Assembly: GCF_003046585.1 (NCBI RefSeq) | Contig: NZ_QAAE01000014.1 | Span: 1-64,000 of the forward strand | Length of the DNA: 64,000 bases | Origin: Nitrosomonas aestuarii | Lineage (GTDB): Bacteria; Pseudomonadota; Gammaproteobacteria; Burkholderiales; Nitrosomonadaceae | Direction: 5' to 3' | Shown here: in pieces, positions 55,415 through 63,326 of the stretch | Layout of the letters: every line of letters begins with the position of its first letter | Position numbering within the stretch: position 1 is the first letter of the stretch | Notes under the pieces: generated by a model | Seen by the model: the letters and a program-made list of their open reading frames with translations, nothing else | What the model was told of the DNA's origin: nothing | Databases searched by the model: none | Translations under genes and position numbers: made by a program

Positions 55415-56743
55415 TCAATTCAGCTTTAGGAATTTATCGTGTATGCGGCGCGTTATGTACCATACAGCCCAGAGTACAACCGGAATCATGACACCGGCAA
55501 CCATCTCTGGATAAATCGGCAAACCAGCAGCCTTGCCCGCCTTGGCTAAATATAACACCAGGCTGACCACGTAATATGAGATAGCCGCGATTGATAAGCC
55601 TTCCACTGTGCTTTGCAGTCGTAACTGCAATTCCTGTCCGCGCGTGAGCTTTGCAAGCAATTGTTGATTTTGTGCCTCGGTGATGATGTCAACACGTGTG
55701 CGCAGCAGGTCGCTGGTTCGTGAAATACGCTCAGAGAGAGAGACCATGCGCTGCGCAGTAGCTTCAACTGTGGCTATAGCAGGCGAAAGACGACGCCCCA
55801 TAAATTCACCAATCGTTTGCGTACCGGGTATAGCTTTCTCTCTTAATTCGCTAATGCGTTGCGTCACCAGTTTGTCATAGGCACGGGTGGCTGCAAAGCG
55901 ATACATATGCTCGACAGTTGCCCGCTCAATACGGACAGCCAGTGAAATCAGCTTGTCGAGCAATTCCTGTTCGGAGACGGCTTTGTTTTCTAACTGGGCC
56001 GTAATATTCGCTAGTTGTTGTTCGGCATTACTGAGCTCTGGAATCAGCTGCTTCGCAATGGGTAAGCCCCGCAGCGCCATCAGCCGGTAAGTTTCTATTT
56101 CGAGCAGGCGTTGGGCAGCGCGTCCCGCCCGTGACTCGGAGGTCTCGATTGGTGCAACCACCAGCATACGTTCAAAACCACTGTCACGCAGCATGAAATC
56201 TGTTACTGCGAGTGAGTGACTGTTTCTGCCGGCGAGGGAAGCCACCACGGGGCGTTCCCCAAACCAGCTGCGTGCCAGCGTCAGTACTTCCTCTAAGCGA
56301 TCAAGGTCACCATGTACCATAGCCAGTTTAATGGCGGCAAAGGTCCGGCCCGGAATGCCCCCTAACCATCCCTCTGGTAAGGACAGGGATGAGAGTAATT
56401 CAGGGTCTGTGGCGCCCAGTTGCGCGTTCTCGGGTAACTGTTGCACAAGCGTGTAACGTGTGAACTCGGTATGGCGTTCCCACCGTACGGTATAGTTCTG
56501 CAGTTTCAGCCGCAGAAAGTTGTTCTGTAAGTGATCGATCGTCAGCGTTTCCTGGCCGGGAAGGCGGCGCAGGTGTTCCCACTCTTGCTCAAAGGTGACA
56601 TCACCGTTGAATACCGCCGCGTAAACTACCAGTGCAGGCAAGTGGATGCGTTGACTTGGGCGGGCGTGCACATGGTTGTGCAACACAATACGTTGCTGAT
56701 CGTCAGGAGGTAACCAGTTGTGCGGAACAATATTAAAGTTCAT
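55415..56743 (-). CDS. DUF3422 family membrane protein
   Basis: 442-residue protein of DUF3422. Begins NIVPHNWLPPDDQQRIVLHNHVHARP, the family's N-terminal signature, with a long central helical region (LSNAEQQLANITAQLENKAVSEQELLDKLISLAVRIERATVEHMYRF is split across the coiled coil, about residues 220-330) and two C-terminal membrane segments (IAAISYYVVSLVLYLAKA and MVAGVMIPVVLWAVWYI). Function is unknown. Stand-alone gene, opposite strand to its neighbours. Confidence 0.9.
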   Translation of the reverse strand: MNFNIVPHNWLPPDDQQRIVLHNHVHARPSQRIHLPALVVYAAVFNGDVTFEQEWEHLRRLPGQETLTIDHLQNNFLRLKLQNYTVRWERHTEFTRYTLVQQLPENAQLGATDPELLSSLSLPEGWLGGIPGRTFAAIKLAMVHGDLDRLEEVLTLARSWFGERPVVASLAGRNSHSLAVTDFMLRDSGFERMLVVAPIETSESRAGRAAQRLLEIETYRLMALRGLPIAKQLIPELSNAEQQLANITAQLENKAVSEQELLDKLISLAVRIERATVEHMYRFAATRAYDKLVTQRISELREKAIPGTQTIGEFMGRRLSPAIATVEATAQRMVSLSERISRTSDLLRTRVDIITEAQNQQLLAKLTRGQELQLRLQSTVEGLSIAAISYYVVSLVLYLAKAGKAAGLPIYPEMVAGVMIPVVLWAVWYITRRIHDKFLKLN

Positions 56744-57076
56744 GCGTAATGAAGAACAATAGTCCAGTTCAAATGTCTTGAATGTACCAAGTATGCGGCA
56801 TCAGGTCAAAAATAAGTCGCTGGCAGTACATGCTATGCTGATACCTGGAAGTTATCCGGTGCGTAGCAATGCTACCATCAGTTCATTCCAGCTCATTAAT
56901 GATTTTTGATTGTCTGCACAAACCATTGCGGCCATCCATAAGCAGGTCGAGTTATGCTCCAGCATTGATCTTGACAACGAATTTATGACTATTATCGATT
57001 GGCTGCTATTTATATCTGCATCAGATTTGGCTTATGTATAGTACACTCTAAAAAAACCATTAGCATATGAGATACA
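56744..57076. other. Divergent intergenic region
   Basis: 333 bases between the DUF3422 gene and the CIA30 gene. A TTGACA box is present at about 56970, but spacing to a TATTAT box is too short for a standard promoter. Nothing else seen. Confidence 0.45.
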
Positions 57077-57691
57077 ATGATTTTACATCTGCGAAACACG
57101 CGCCTTATACTGATAAACCTGTTTATAGCTATAGGTTTGTTGATGTGCATTTCAACCTGGAATATCGTTTTGGCAAAAGATTTAATTATTGATGACCGAA
57201 CCAGTGGCAATTTAAGTTCCAGCCTGGGCACATCATGGCGGCTGGTCACCGATCAGGTCATGGGTGGCGTATCCAGTGGTAATTTGTCGCTGGATAATTA
57301 TAAAGGCAGGGATTGTCTGCACCTGCACGGTGATGTCTCTACTGACAACAATGGTGGTTTTGTCCAAATAGCACTGAACCTGGCGGAAAATGGATCGTTT
57401 GATGCCTCTGCCTATGCAGGTATCGAACTCAGCGTTTCCGGTAACAATGAGCATTATAATGTTCACTTTCGTACAACTGAACTCTGGCTGCCGTGGCAAT
57501 CATACCGCTTCAGCTTTAAAGCCACGCCAGAGTGGCAAACAATTCGTATCCCCTTTGCGAATATGGAAGCCTACAGAACAACAACAAAATTCCATCAAGA
57601 CAAGCTCAGGCGCATAGGTCTGGTCGCTATAGGTAGAGCTTTTGAGGCTAATTTATGTGTGGCGTCGTTAAAATTTTATGTTGTGGATTGA
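57077..57691 (+). CDS. CIA30-domain secreted protein
   Basis: 204-residue protein with a signal or anchor sequence (LINLFIAIGLLMCISTWNIVLA) and a CIA30 (NDUFAF1-like) beta-sandwich: WRLVTDQVMGGVSSGNLSL, GDVSTDNNGGFVQIAL, DASAYAGIELSVSGN, YRFSFKATPEWQTIRIPFANM, RRIGLVAIGR. In mitochondria the family assists complex I assembly; bacterial secreted members are uncharacterised, and the domain is also carbohydrate-binding-like. Convergent with the exosortase fusion gene, 25 bases apart. Confidence 0.88.
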   Translation: MILHLRNTRLILINLFIAIGLLMCISTWNIVLAKDLIIDDRTSGNLSSSLGTSWRLVTDQVMGGVSSGNLSLDNYKGRDCLHLHGDVSTDNNGGFVQIALNLAENGSFDASAYAGIELSVSGNNEHYNVHFRTTELWLPWQSYRFSFKATPEWQTIRIPFANMEAYRTTTKFHQDKLRRIGLVAIGRAFEANLCVASLKFYVVD

Positions 57692-57716
57692 GTCTGATAA
57701 ATCATATTTAACACAG

Positions 57717-60050
57717 TTAAATATCTCTTGATTCGATCAGCCATTTATCCCAATTATTTTGACGATGAGCAGTTTGAATCTGCATGTAAGCATCGACAAG
57801 CTTCTCGAGAGCGGGCGGTTTGCCGGCAAAGAAGAAACTGATCAGCCCCGCTTTCTGATTGGCGCCTGTCAGTCGATTCCAGCCAGTTGCCACGCGATAA
57901 ATTAATTTGGAGTCCGTGATATAGTTTCCGACATGATAAGCATAAAAGATGTGCTGAACATCGTCGCTACCGCTCCGATTCCAGGTTGTGTGCATGAAAT
58001 TAATACAGTGTTCTTGCAAGCAGGCTAATCGGCTTGCAATATTGGCCTCACGCCAGTCATGGTTTCCTTTTGGAACAAGGCCGGACTCAGATAGTTTCTT
58101 ATTACCCGGCAGAGCCTGCACAATCATTACCTCCAAATCGCTATCTAAAACCAAATTCAGTGTGCTGGTTTTGGTTTTTTCATCCACAACCCAGTTTATA
58201 TTTGATTGAGCAGCAGAAAAGTTATCAGTGCTTACGAAAGCGAGTTCGGCGGAAGATGAGGGTGATTCCGCCTCCGAAATGCTCATTATTAACTGTGCCA
58301 GCCCAACTGTGCACACTACTAGCAAGCCCGCAACAAGCGGCATATAGCCTTTCATGCTCTGCCCTGAAAGCTGAGTTTTATCGCTGCAGGGTCTGTTACC
58401 TGTTTTAACCTCTGGTTGCAGGCGATAAACGGTCAGGAATAAAGCACCGAGTAGAAAAATCAGCGCGATTAACTGCATATCACCATGTTCTGCCAAACTC
58501 ATTTGGGTACCGTTAATCCAATCCAGCCAGATAATCATATTAACGCGTAACACATTGGCGGCAATACCCAGCAAACCGCCAAGCAGAGCAAGGCCTATTA
58601 CCTTTGACATGGAATGGTATAGCAAGGTGCCCCAACTGTAGGCGAGAAACATTGCCAGCATTACGAAAGTTAAACCAGAGCATGCCTCGATAACTACATA
58701 ACGATTAGCGCCAATGTAAATTACGAAGCCGTCAATGCTATGAGGAAGGTTGGTGATATTGGCAAACCAGTCTATGGCCATAACTGTCAGGATTCGTAGC
58801 GGTAATTGCAGTACATCTCCTGAAGGAATCATAAAAAACAGCAGTGCGAATAAAGGAAATAACTGCCACCAAATGTGTCGGCCTACGACTGATATTAGAA
58901 TGCCTTGTAATACCAATACGAAAGCAGCGTACATTCCCAGATTGATCTGTACTACAGCGGCGATCAGCCATAATATGATTGCGCCGGCAGTAACGGCGAT
59001 CCCTAATGGATCAGCTTGCGGAGACAGGGCTAATAGCTCATCACGATAATGCCAGCCCAGTGCGTAAATTAGAAAAGGCAAAACCAGCCAGGCATATTGG
59101 TAGGGTTCTGAGGACGACCAGAGCGATACCAGGCTGACAAAGGTCGGCCACATGGTCAGGCTGGCTAATACCAAACCCATGCCACCATATAGTAATGCCT
59201 GCTGCCATTCGTAACTGAGCGCTGTGGTTTTTATCGATGGCAGTTCGGGCTGTATTTCGCGCACAGAAGAGGGCATGTTCTTTCTGTACAATACCGGTTG
59301 TAAGAGCGTTCTCAATAATGTCGTATCCCGTTTTTTGTGAAAGTATTCCAGCCCGAAATACGGAATATGTACATTGGCAGGATCAATATATGTGCCAAAC
59401 AGTCGGTCCCATACAGTCAATATCGAGCCATAGTTACTGTCTGTTTGCTGCTGTGTGCTGGAGTGATGTATCAGGTGGACCGCAGGCGTAACCACCAGTA
59501 TCCGAAGTGCTGAATCAAATACACTGGGAAACCGCAAGTTGGAATGGACCCATAGTGAGCTTGCTATTGCTGCAAGCAGATAGATGCCAACGCCTTCAGC
59601 TGGAAGACCTAGGGCAAACACCAGCATTAACGCCAGTGGTGTTGTTATCAGAGCTTCAAAGGGGTGATGCCTTTCTGCGGTGGTTACATCGATAAAAGTA
59701 TCACTATGGTGAACAAGGTGTGCTCGCCAAAGCAGTGATACCTTGTGAAAGATGCGATGCTCCCAGTAGCGCCAGAAATCCAAGAGTAAAAACACCAACA
59801 CAAACTGGCCTCCCAGTGGTATCTCCATGGAAGATAAAAAGCCATGCGGCTGCATTTCAGCTATGGCATAGGGGCCAACAGGAAAGCACAGCGCAAGCAC
59901 AATACTCCCAATAACCAGGATCCCCAGATTAGTAGTCCAGCGACCGTTGCGCTTAATTCTTTGCCGTTGACATAATGGCACTCGCTCTAGCAGAAAAATG
60001 CCACCGCCAATGGAGAACAGCGTCACTACAAGTAGATTCTCGAAGACCAT
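57717..60050 (-). CDS. Fatty-acid hydroxylase/sterol desaturase-exosortase fusion with EpsI-like tail
   Basis: 777-residue polytopic protein with three parts. Residues ~1-250 are a fatty acid hydroxylase superfamily domain with the histidine boxes HRIFH (His98, His102), HLVHH (111, 114, 115) and HLIHH (192, 195, 196), which bind a di-iron centre. Residues ~280-545 are an exosortase domain with several membrane segments and the catalytic triad: Cys457 in EACSGL, Arg502 in ANVLRVN and His522 in EHGD. Residues ~575-777 start with a membrane segment and resemble the EpsI-type periplasmic domain. Stand-alone exosortases are ~180-300 residues or carry only an EpsI domain. All active-site residues are in place, so both activities are plausible. 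In an operon with the 82-residue protein 46 bases upstream. Not exosortase A, whose genes lack a desaturase domain. Confidence 0.9.
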   Translation of the reverse strand: MVFENLLVVTLFSIGGGIFLLERVPLCQRQRIKRNGRWTTNLGILVIGSIVLALCFPVGPYAIAEMQPHGFLSSMEIPLGGQFVLVFLLLDFWRYWEHRIFHKVSLLWRAHLVHHSDTFIDVTTAERHHPFEALITTPLALMLVFALGLPAEGVGIYLLAAIASSLWVHSNLRFPSVFDSALRILVVTPAVHLIHHSSTQQQTDSNYGSILTVWDRLFGTYIDPANVHIPYFGLEYFHKKRDTTLLRTLLQPVLYRKNMPSSVREIQPELPSIKTTALSYEWQQALLYGGMGLVLASLTMWPTFVSLVSLWSSSEPYQYAWLVLPFLIYALGWHYRDELLALSPQADPLGIAVTAGAIILWLIAAVVQINLGMYAAFVLVLQGILISVVGRHIWWQLFPLFALLFFMIPSGDVLQLPLRILTVMAIDWFANITNLPHSIDGFVIYIGANRYVVIEACSGLTFVMLAMFLAYSWGTLLYHSMSKVIGLALLGGLLGIAANVLRVNMIIWLDWINGTQMSLAEHGDMQLIALIFLLGALFLTVYRLQPEVKTGNRPCSDKTQLSGQSMKGYMPLVAGLLVVCTVGLAQLIMSISEAESPSSSAELAFVSTDNFSAAQSNINWVVDEKTKTSTLNLVLDSDLEVMIVQALPGNKKLSESGLVPKGNHDWREANIASRLACLQEHCINFMHTTWNRSGSDDVQHIFYAYHVGNYITDSKLIYRVATGWNRLTGANQKAGLISFFFAGKPPALEKLVDAYMQIQTAHRQNNWDKWLIESRDI

Positions 60051-60096
60051 AGAGGTTGTACTTATGTATGTATAACAGTACGCCAGACTGTGAAAA

Positions 60097-60345
60097 TTAG
60101 AGCTTTTTCTTGCGTTTTACCAAGTGAATGCCAACTGCCAGGCTGACAGCACCTATCCCCAATACGCCACCAATGGTGACCGGCAAAGCACTTCCCAATG
60201 CAATAGGAAGTATATTGCCCAATGTCTGTCCTAGCTGGATTCCTACTGGAATACCTACCGGCGTACCCAGTGCGCCACCGGCTATTGCGTGCCCCGATAT
60301 CAATAGCAATATCGAGCTGATAAAAAGATTTCTACTCATATTCAT
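60097..60345 (-). CDS. Small secreted protein with C-terminal sorting-like tail
   Basis: 82-residue protein with a signal peptide (LFISSILLLISGHAIA, cleavage before GGALG), a short Gly/Pro/Ile-rich mature region (GTPVGIPVGIQLGQ), a motif SALPVT at 52-57, a hydrophobic segment (~57-75) and a basic end KRKKKL. The motif-helix-basic pattern is what exosortases recognise, although it is not a PEP-CTERM. AGGAGGATC precedes the start, and the exosortase fusion gene follows after 46 bases on the same strand. I infer it is the dedicated substrate. It may relate to the small 'midcut' proteins reported next to exosortase H in nitrifiers, but I could not check this. Confidence 0.75.
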   Translation of the reverse strand: MNMSRNLFISSILLLISGHAIAGGALGTPVGIPVGIQLGQTLGNILPIALGSALPVTIGGVLGIGAVSLAVGIHLVKRKKKL

Positions 60346-60948
60346 ACCTTAGATCCTCCTGATTTCGTTGCAGTTTAGTTCGATTTTTAAAAGCTTTTAA
60401 AGCACATTTCTTGTACAATGAAATCGTTTTGCTGACAGATCCTGACCGAAATGTACTTAATGGCCGTTCATTGACCAATGCAATAAACAACCCGGATACC
60501 AGTTTATTTGTGGCCTGTTGTCATGTCAAAATCCGACCGGATATGCAGTGAATTGACTGGCAAAACATCAGTCACATCACCCTCACCCATACTATTTAAG
60601 TAGCAATTAATAAATAAGTATCCTGAATGAACTAGACGCAATATTTATGCCAGATTAATATCTTATTGTTTATTAAGTTTTTTTATATCTTATTGATGTC
60701 GTTGAAAGAAAATTGTGTCAGAATTTTCGACAGTATTGAAATTCAACCGGTGAAGTTGGCAATGCATGTTCAATTAAATAGGATCTGTTAAGAGTGGATA
60801 AAAGTGCGCCAGCCAAGTTAACAAAGTAACAAAATCCGGAAATGATCGTGCCTGAATCCGCGACAGAAGAATGGCATCGAATTGATAGAAGATATCGTCA
60901 TAAAAATGACTATGTGAATTTGCGTCGCAACGTATGTGACATACCTGT
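60346..60948. other. Intergenic region upstream of the sorting operon
   Basis: About 600 AT-rich bases with no supportable gene. It should contain the promoter of the minus-strand operon (60345 to 57717). An AAAAGCTTTT palindrome occurs near 60388. No sigma-54 element found on the minus strand. Confidence 0.5.
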
Positions 60949-61434
60949 TCAATAGGGTCTTTTACGCACCCCGAGTTTAAATAGTAACCTGGACACGGTA
61001 AGCTCCAGAATAACAAAGAGCGAAACAAGATACAAAATATTTAGTGCAGTTAAATCAAATACCTGCATGACAAGCAAGGCTGGAAATAAAGATTCGGGAA
61101 TCTGGTCGAGAAAAGGCGCCATGGAGCTCGGCCGCATGTCTAGCCGCCGTTTGATGAAGCTGGACAACAGATCGCCGGACATGGCGCCCGATGCGATCAG
61201 CAACCCTGTTTCTATGCTGTAACCCAGTAATAATGCAAACAGGGATGTGGTCACTATCGCGCCGATCAGCCCGCGCCATGTTTTGGAATTTCCCAGTAAA
61301 CGCTTGTTATCAAAAAAAACATATCCGAAATCAACAGGGTAAATCATCCTGTTGCGTACCAGAAAGCGTAGCATTATGGGCGCGCCATTTGCAGTGATTA
61401 TCAGTAACAGTAACTGTGGGAATTGCCAGTCCAT
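60949..61434 (-). CDS. CDP-archaeol synthase-like (CarS/DUF46) membrane protein
   Basis: 161-residue protein with four to five membrane segments. It has the motifs of the CTP-transferase CarS family: GNSKTWRGLIGA, SGAMSGDLLSSFIKRRL with the metal-binding Asp, and PFLDQIPESLFPAL. In archaea the enzyme activates unsaturated archaetidic acid with CTP; CdsA of bacteria is a distant relative. Bacterial members are known, but their lipid substrate is not. It lies 600 bases upstream of the hydroxylase-exosortase operon on the same strand, next to other lipid-related chemistry, which may be chance. Confidence 0.8.
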   Translation of the reverse strand: MDWQFPQLLLLIITANGAPIMLRFLVRNRMIYPVDFGYVFFDNKRLLGNSKTWRGLIGAIVTTSLFALLLGYSIETGLLIASGAMSGDLLSSFIKRRLDMRPSSMAPFLDQIPESLFPALLVMQVFDLTALNILYLVSLFVILELTVSRLLFKLGVRKRPY

Positions 61435-62315
61435 GGAGAATGTTTAAGTGGGTTCGAAATTGATGTCGATCAGTTAATTATGACAATGTTTCGATCAAAT
61501 GGAACATGTACGATAGAAATCATTTAAGCAGCATAGTCAAGATCCAACAAATACAAATGATTGAATAACAGCGTGCGACTGAAAAAAGGCTTGTGCACCC
61601 TGATTTCCGGCTGATTCAGATTCTTGTCTGAGAATTATAGGGGTATATTAAATATATATGTATATATGCGAGGTATTCGATCGCGCTATAAAAGTAATGT
61701 CGGTGAAGTTTACATGGTTACTGTCTTGTGTTTGACTTACTGGCCGGGTTTGTTAAATAATGATATCAGTCGGCTGTATATAAAATGTAATCAAAAAGAA
61801 AAGAATGGGTATTTTTTATGATCTGGGATACCTGTGGGTGTAGGTGTAGAAAATGCGATACGGGACGATCAACGGGCGCTGATAAAGCATGATACTGCGG
61901 ATGACTTAATCTGCTGGCACCTGAATACCTGCTTAAGCAAAATGTTGTGCGCTTAAATATGTTTTTTGCCCAGGCAGAATGAATGTAGCTTAAGATTAAT
62001 CTGGAAAAGCGGAAAAGTAGGTTTTGCTTTGTGTTGATTTGTCGGATATTTTGTTGTAACTGCATGATAAAAAGTTATTTCCTGTCGCCTGTGAAGCGCC
62101 ACGTGTTTTATGGTTTTCTTGGGGATGACATCATTCGAAGGTGCTCATTTTCGCAGTTTGGGTACTACCGTAATGCTGGAACACGGAATAATAACAGGCA
62201 TTTTGTCGAATTTTTTTACAGATTGGTTGTATTGAAAGAACAAGCATCGCTGCCAGGTTTTTCTTGTTGTTAATTTATTAATAATAAACATTGGGTTATG
62301 TGTGATTTTATTTTC
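61435..62315. other. Gene-free region upstream of the PEP-CTERM gene
   Basis: About 880 bases with only short, low-quality frames on both strands. Composition is AT-rich. It probably includes upstream binding sites for the PrsR activator, but I could not identify them by eye. Confidence 0.5.
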
Positions 62316-62332
62316 TGGCACGGATCGTGCTT
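62316..62332 (+). promoter_or_regulatory. Sigma-54 promoter of the PEP-CTERM gene
   Basis: TGGCAC GGATC GTGCTT matches the -24/-12 consensus TGGCAC-N5-TTGCW with one mismatch; GG and GC are exactly 10 bases apart. It is 70 bases before the ATG of the PEP-CTERM gene. This fits control by the RpoN-dependent activator PrsR encoded at 14477-15835. Confidence 0.8.
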
Positions 62333-62402
62333 AAGTAATAGTGAGTAATTAAGATTTATACTTCTGGTAGACTTTATTCATATATTTAAATGGAGACATA
62401 TT

Positions 62403-63185
62403 ATGATTACCAATAAATGTAAAACAATGATGACAGTTCTCGGTGCAAGCTTTGCACTTCTTTACGGCGCTTCAGCAATAAGCGCGCCTGTACTTTTCTT
62501 TCCACAAACCTCTTTCGAGGATGACGATCTGGATTATGTTATCGATAACGATAACGATGGAAAAATCAGTGTCGGAGATGATCTGGTCGCTTATTTTAAA
62601 ATAAACAGTACTTTTGACCCCAATATCAATAACTTCACACCTATACCGGGTGGTGAGTTAACGGGTATCGCCGAAATAACGGTAACTGGGTTTGCTGGCG
62701 GCGTCTTTACTTTTGGAGCGATGGCAGGTGGTGTGTTGGCAGGTAACGAAGTCATTAAATTATGGTTCGATAACGGTGTTGACACCTTTGCCCTGAATTG
62801 TGCAAATCAAGTAGCATGTGCCTCTGCCGCAACGAGTGGCGCGCACTACCTGACTGCATCCTTGGAAGCGGGTGACAGCTGGACCGCGATCGCTTTCCCA
62901 GGCGGAGATGATATCGCTACCGTAGCAGGAGGCGGATCGACTACGACATACGCAGTTGCCAATTTCAGCACAACAATTACGGCCAATCCATTTAATCTTC
63001 CGTTGCTAAGCAATAGCTTTATAGGTTCAGGCAATATTTTGGGAGGATCAGGTTTGACCAATGGCGCGACTGCAAGAAGCGACTTTGACTTTACTATAAA
63101 TGTTCCAGAGCCTGGTATGCTGGCATTATTTGCAGTCGGTTTGTTGGGATTTGGTTTCGCAAACAATAAAAAGCGTCAAGCTTAA
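62403..63185 (+). CDS. PEP-CTERM sorting domain protein with an EF-hand-like loop
   Basis: 260-residue exported protein. Signal peptide to SAIS or ISA (YGASAISAPV). Near the start is a calcium-type loop, Asp48-Asn-Asp50-Asn-Asp52-Gly through Asp59 (DNDNDGKISVGD). The middle is Gly/Ala/Thr-rich. The C-terminus is a canonical exosortase A signal: VPEP (about 234-237), a membrane segment (GMLALFAVGLLGFGFA) and a basic end NNKKRQA. GGAGA precedes the ATG. The family attaches to surface or exopolysaccharide after cleavage. XrtA itself is not in the window. Sigma-54 promoter upstream and terminator downstream, so monocistronic. Confidence 0.93.
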   Translation: MITNKCKTMMTVLGASFALLYGASAISAPVLFFPQTSFEDDDLDYVIDNDNDGKISVGDDLVAYFKINSTFDPNINNFTPIPGGELTGIAEITVTGFAGGVFTFGAMAGGVLAGNEVIKLWFDNGVDTFALNCANQVACASAATSGAHYLTASLEAGDSWTAIAFPGGDDIATVAGGGSTTTYAVANFSTTITANPFNLPLLSNSFIGSGNILGGSGLTNGATARSDFDFTINVPEPGMLALFAVGLLGFGFANNKKRQA

Positions 63186-63232
63186 GCTGTATTGCTTCAA
63201 GTTCGCTAATATAATAAAAAGAATAGTAAATT

Positions 63233-63270
63233 AAAAAACCCGCGTAGACTTGGTCTACGCGGGTTTTTTT
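63233..63270 (+). terminator. Strong terminator after the PEP-CTERM gene
   Basis: AAAAAACCCGCGTAGAC and its exact complement around a TTG loop: 17-bp stem with A6/T7 flanks, usable in both directions. It lies between convergent genes. Confidence 0.95.
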
Positions 63271-63326
63271 ACTGCTATTGATGGTTGGTTGTGAGTTCTG
63301 CCGGTTTTTAAGCTGTGCGCGTTTCG

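Noticed and set aside
57717-60050. Reading the fusion protein as exosortase A
   Set aside because: The PEP-CTERM cluster genes are more than 37 kb away and exosortase A lacks a hydroxylase domain; treated as a separate exosortase type.
61624-62273. Short plus-strand frames upstream of the PEP-CTERM gene (65 and 80 codons)
   Set aside because: Low-complexity AT-rich start, no ribosome site, no motif.
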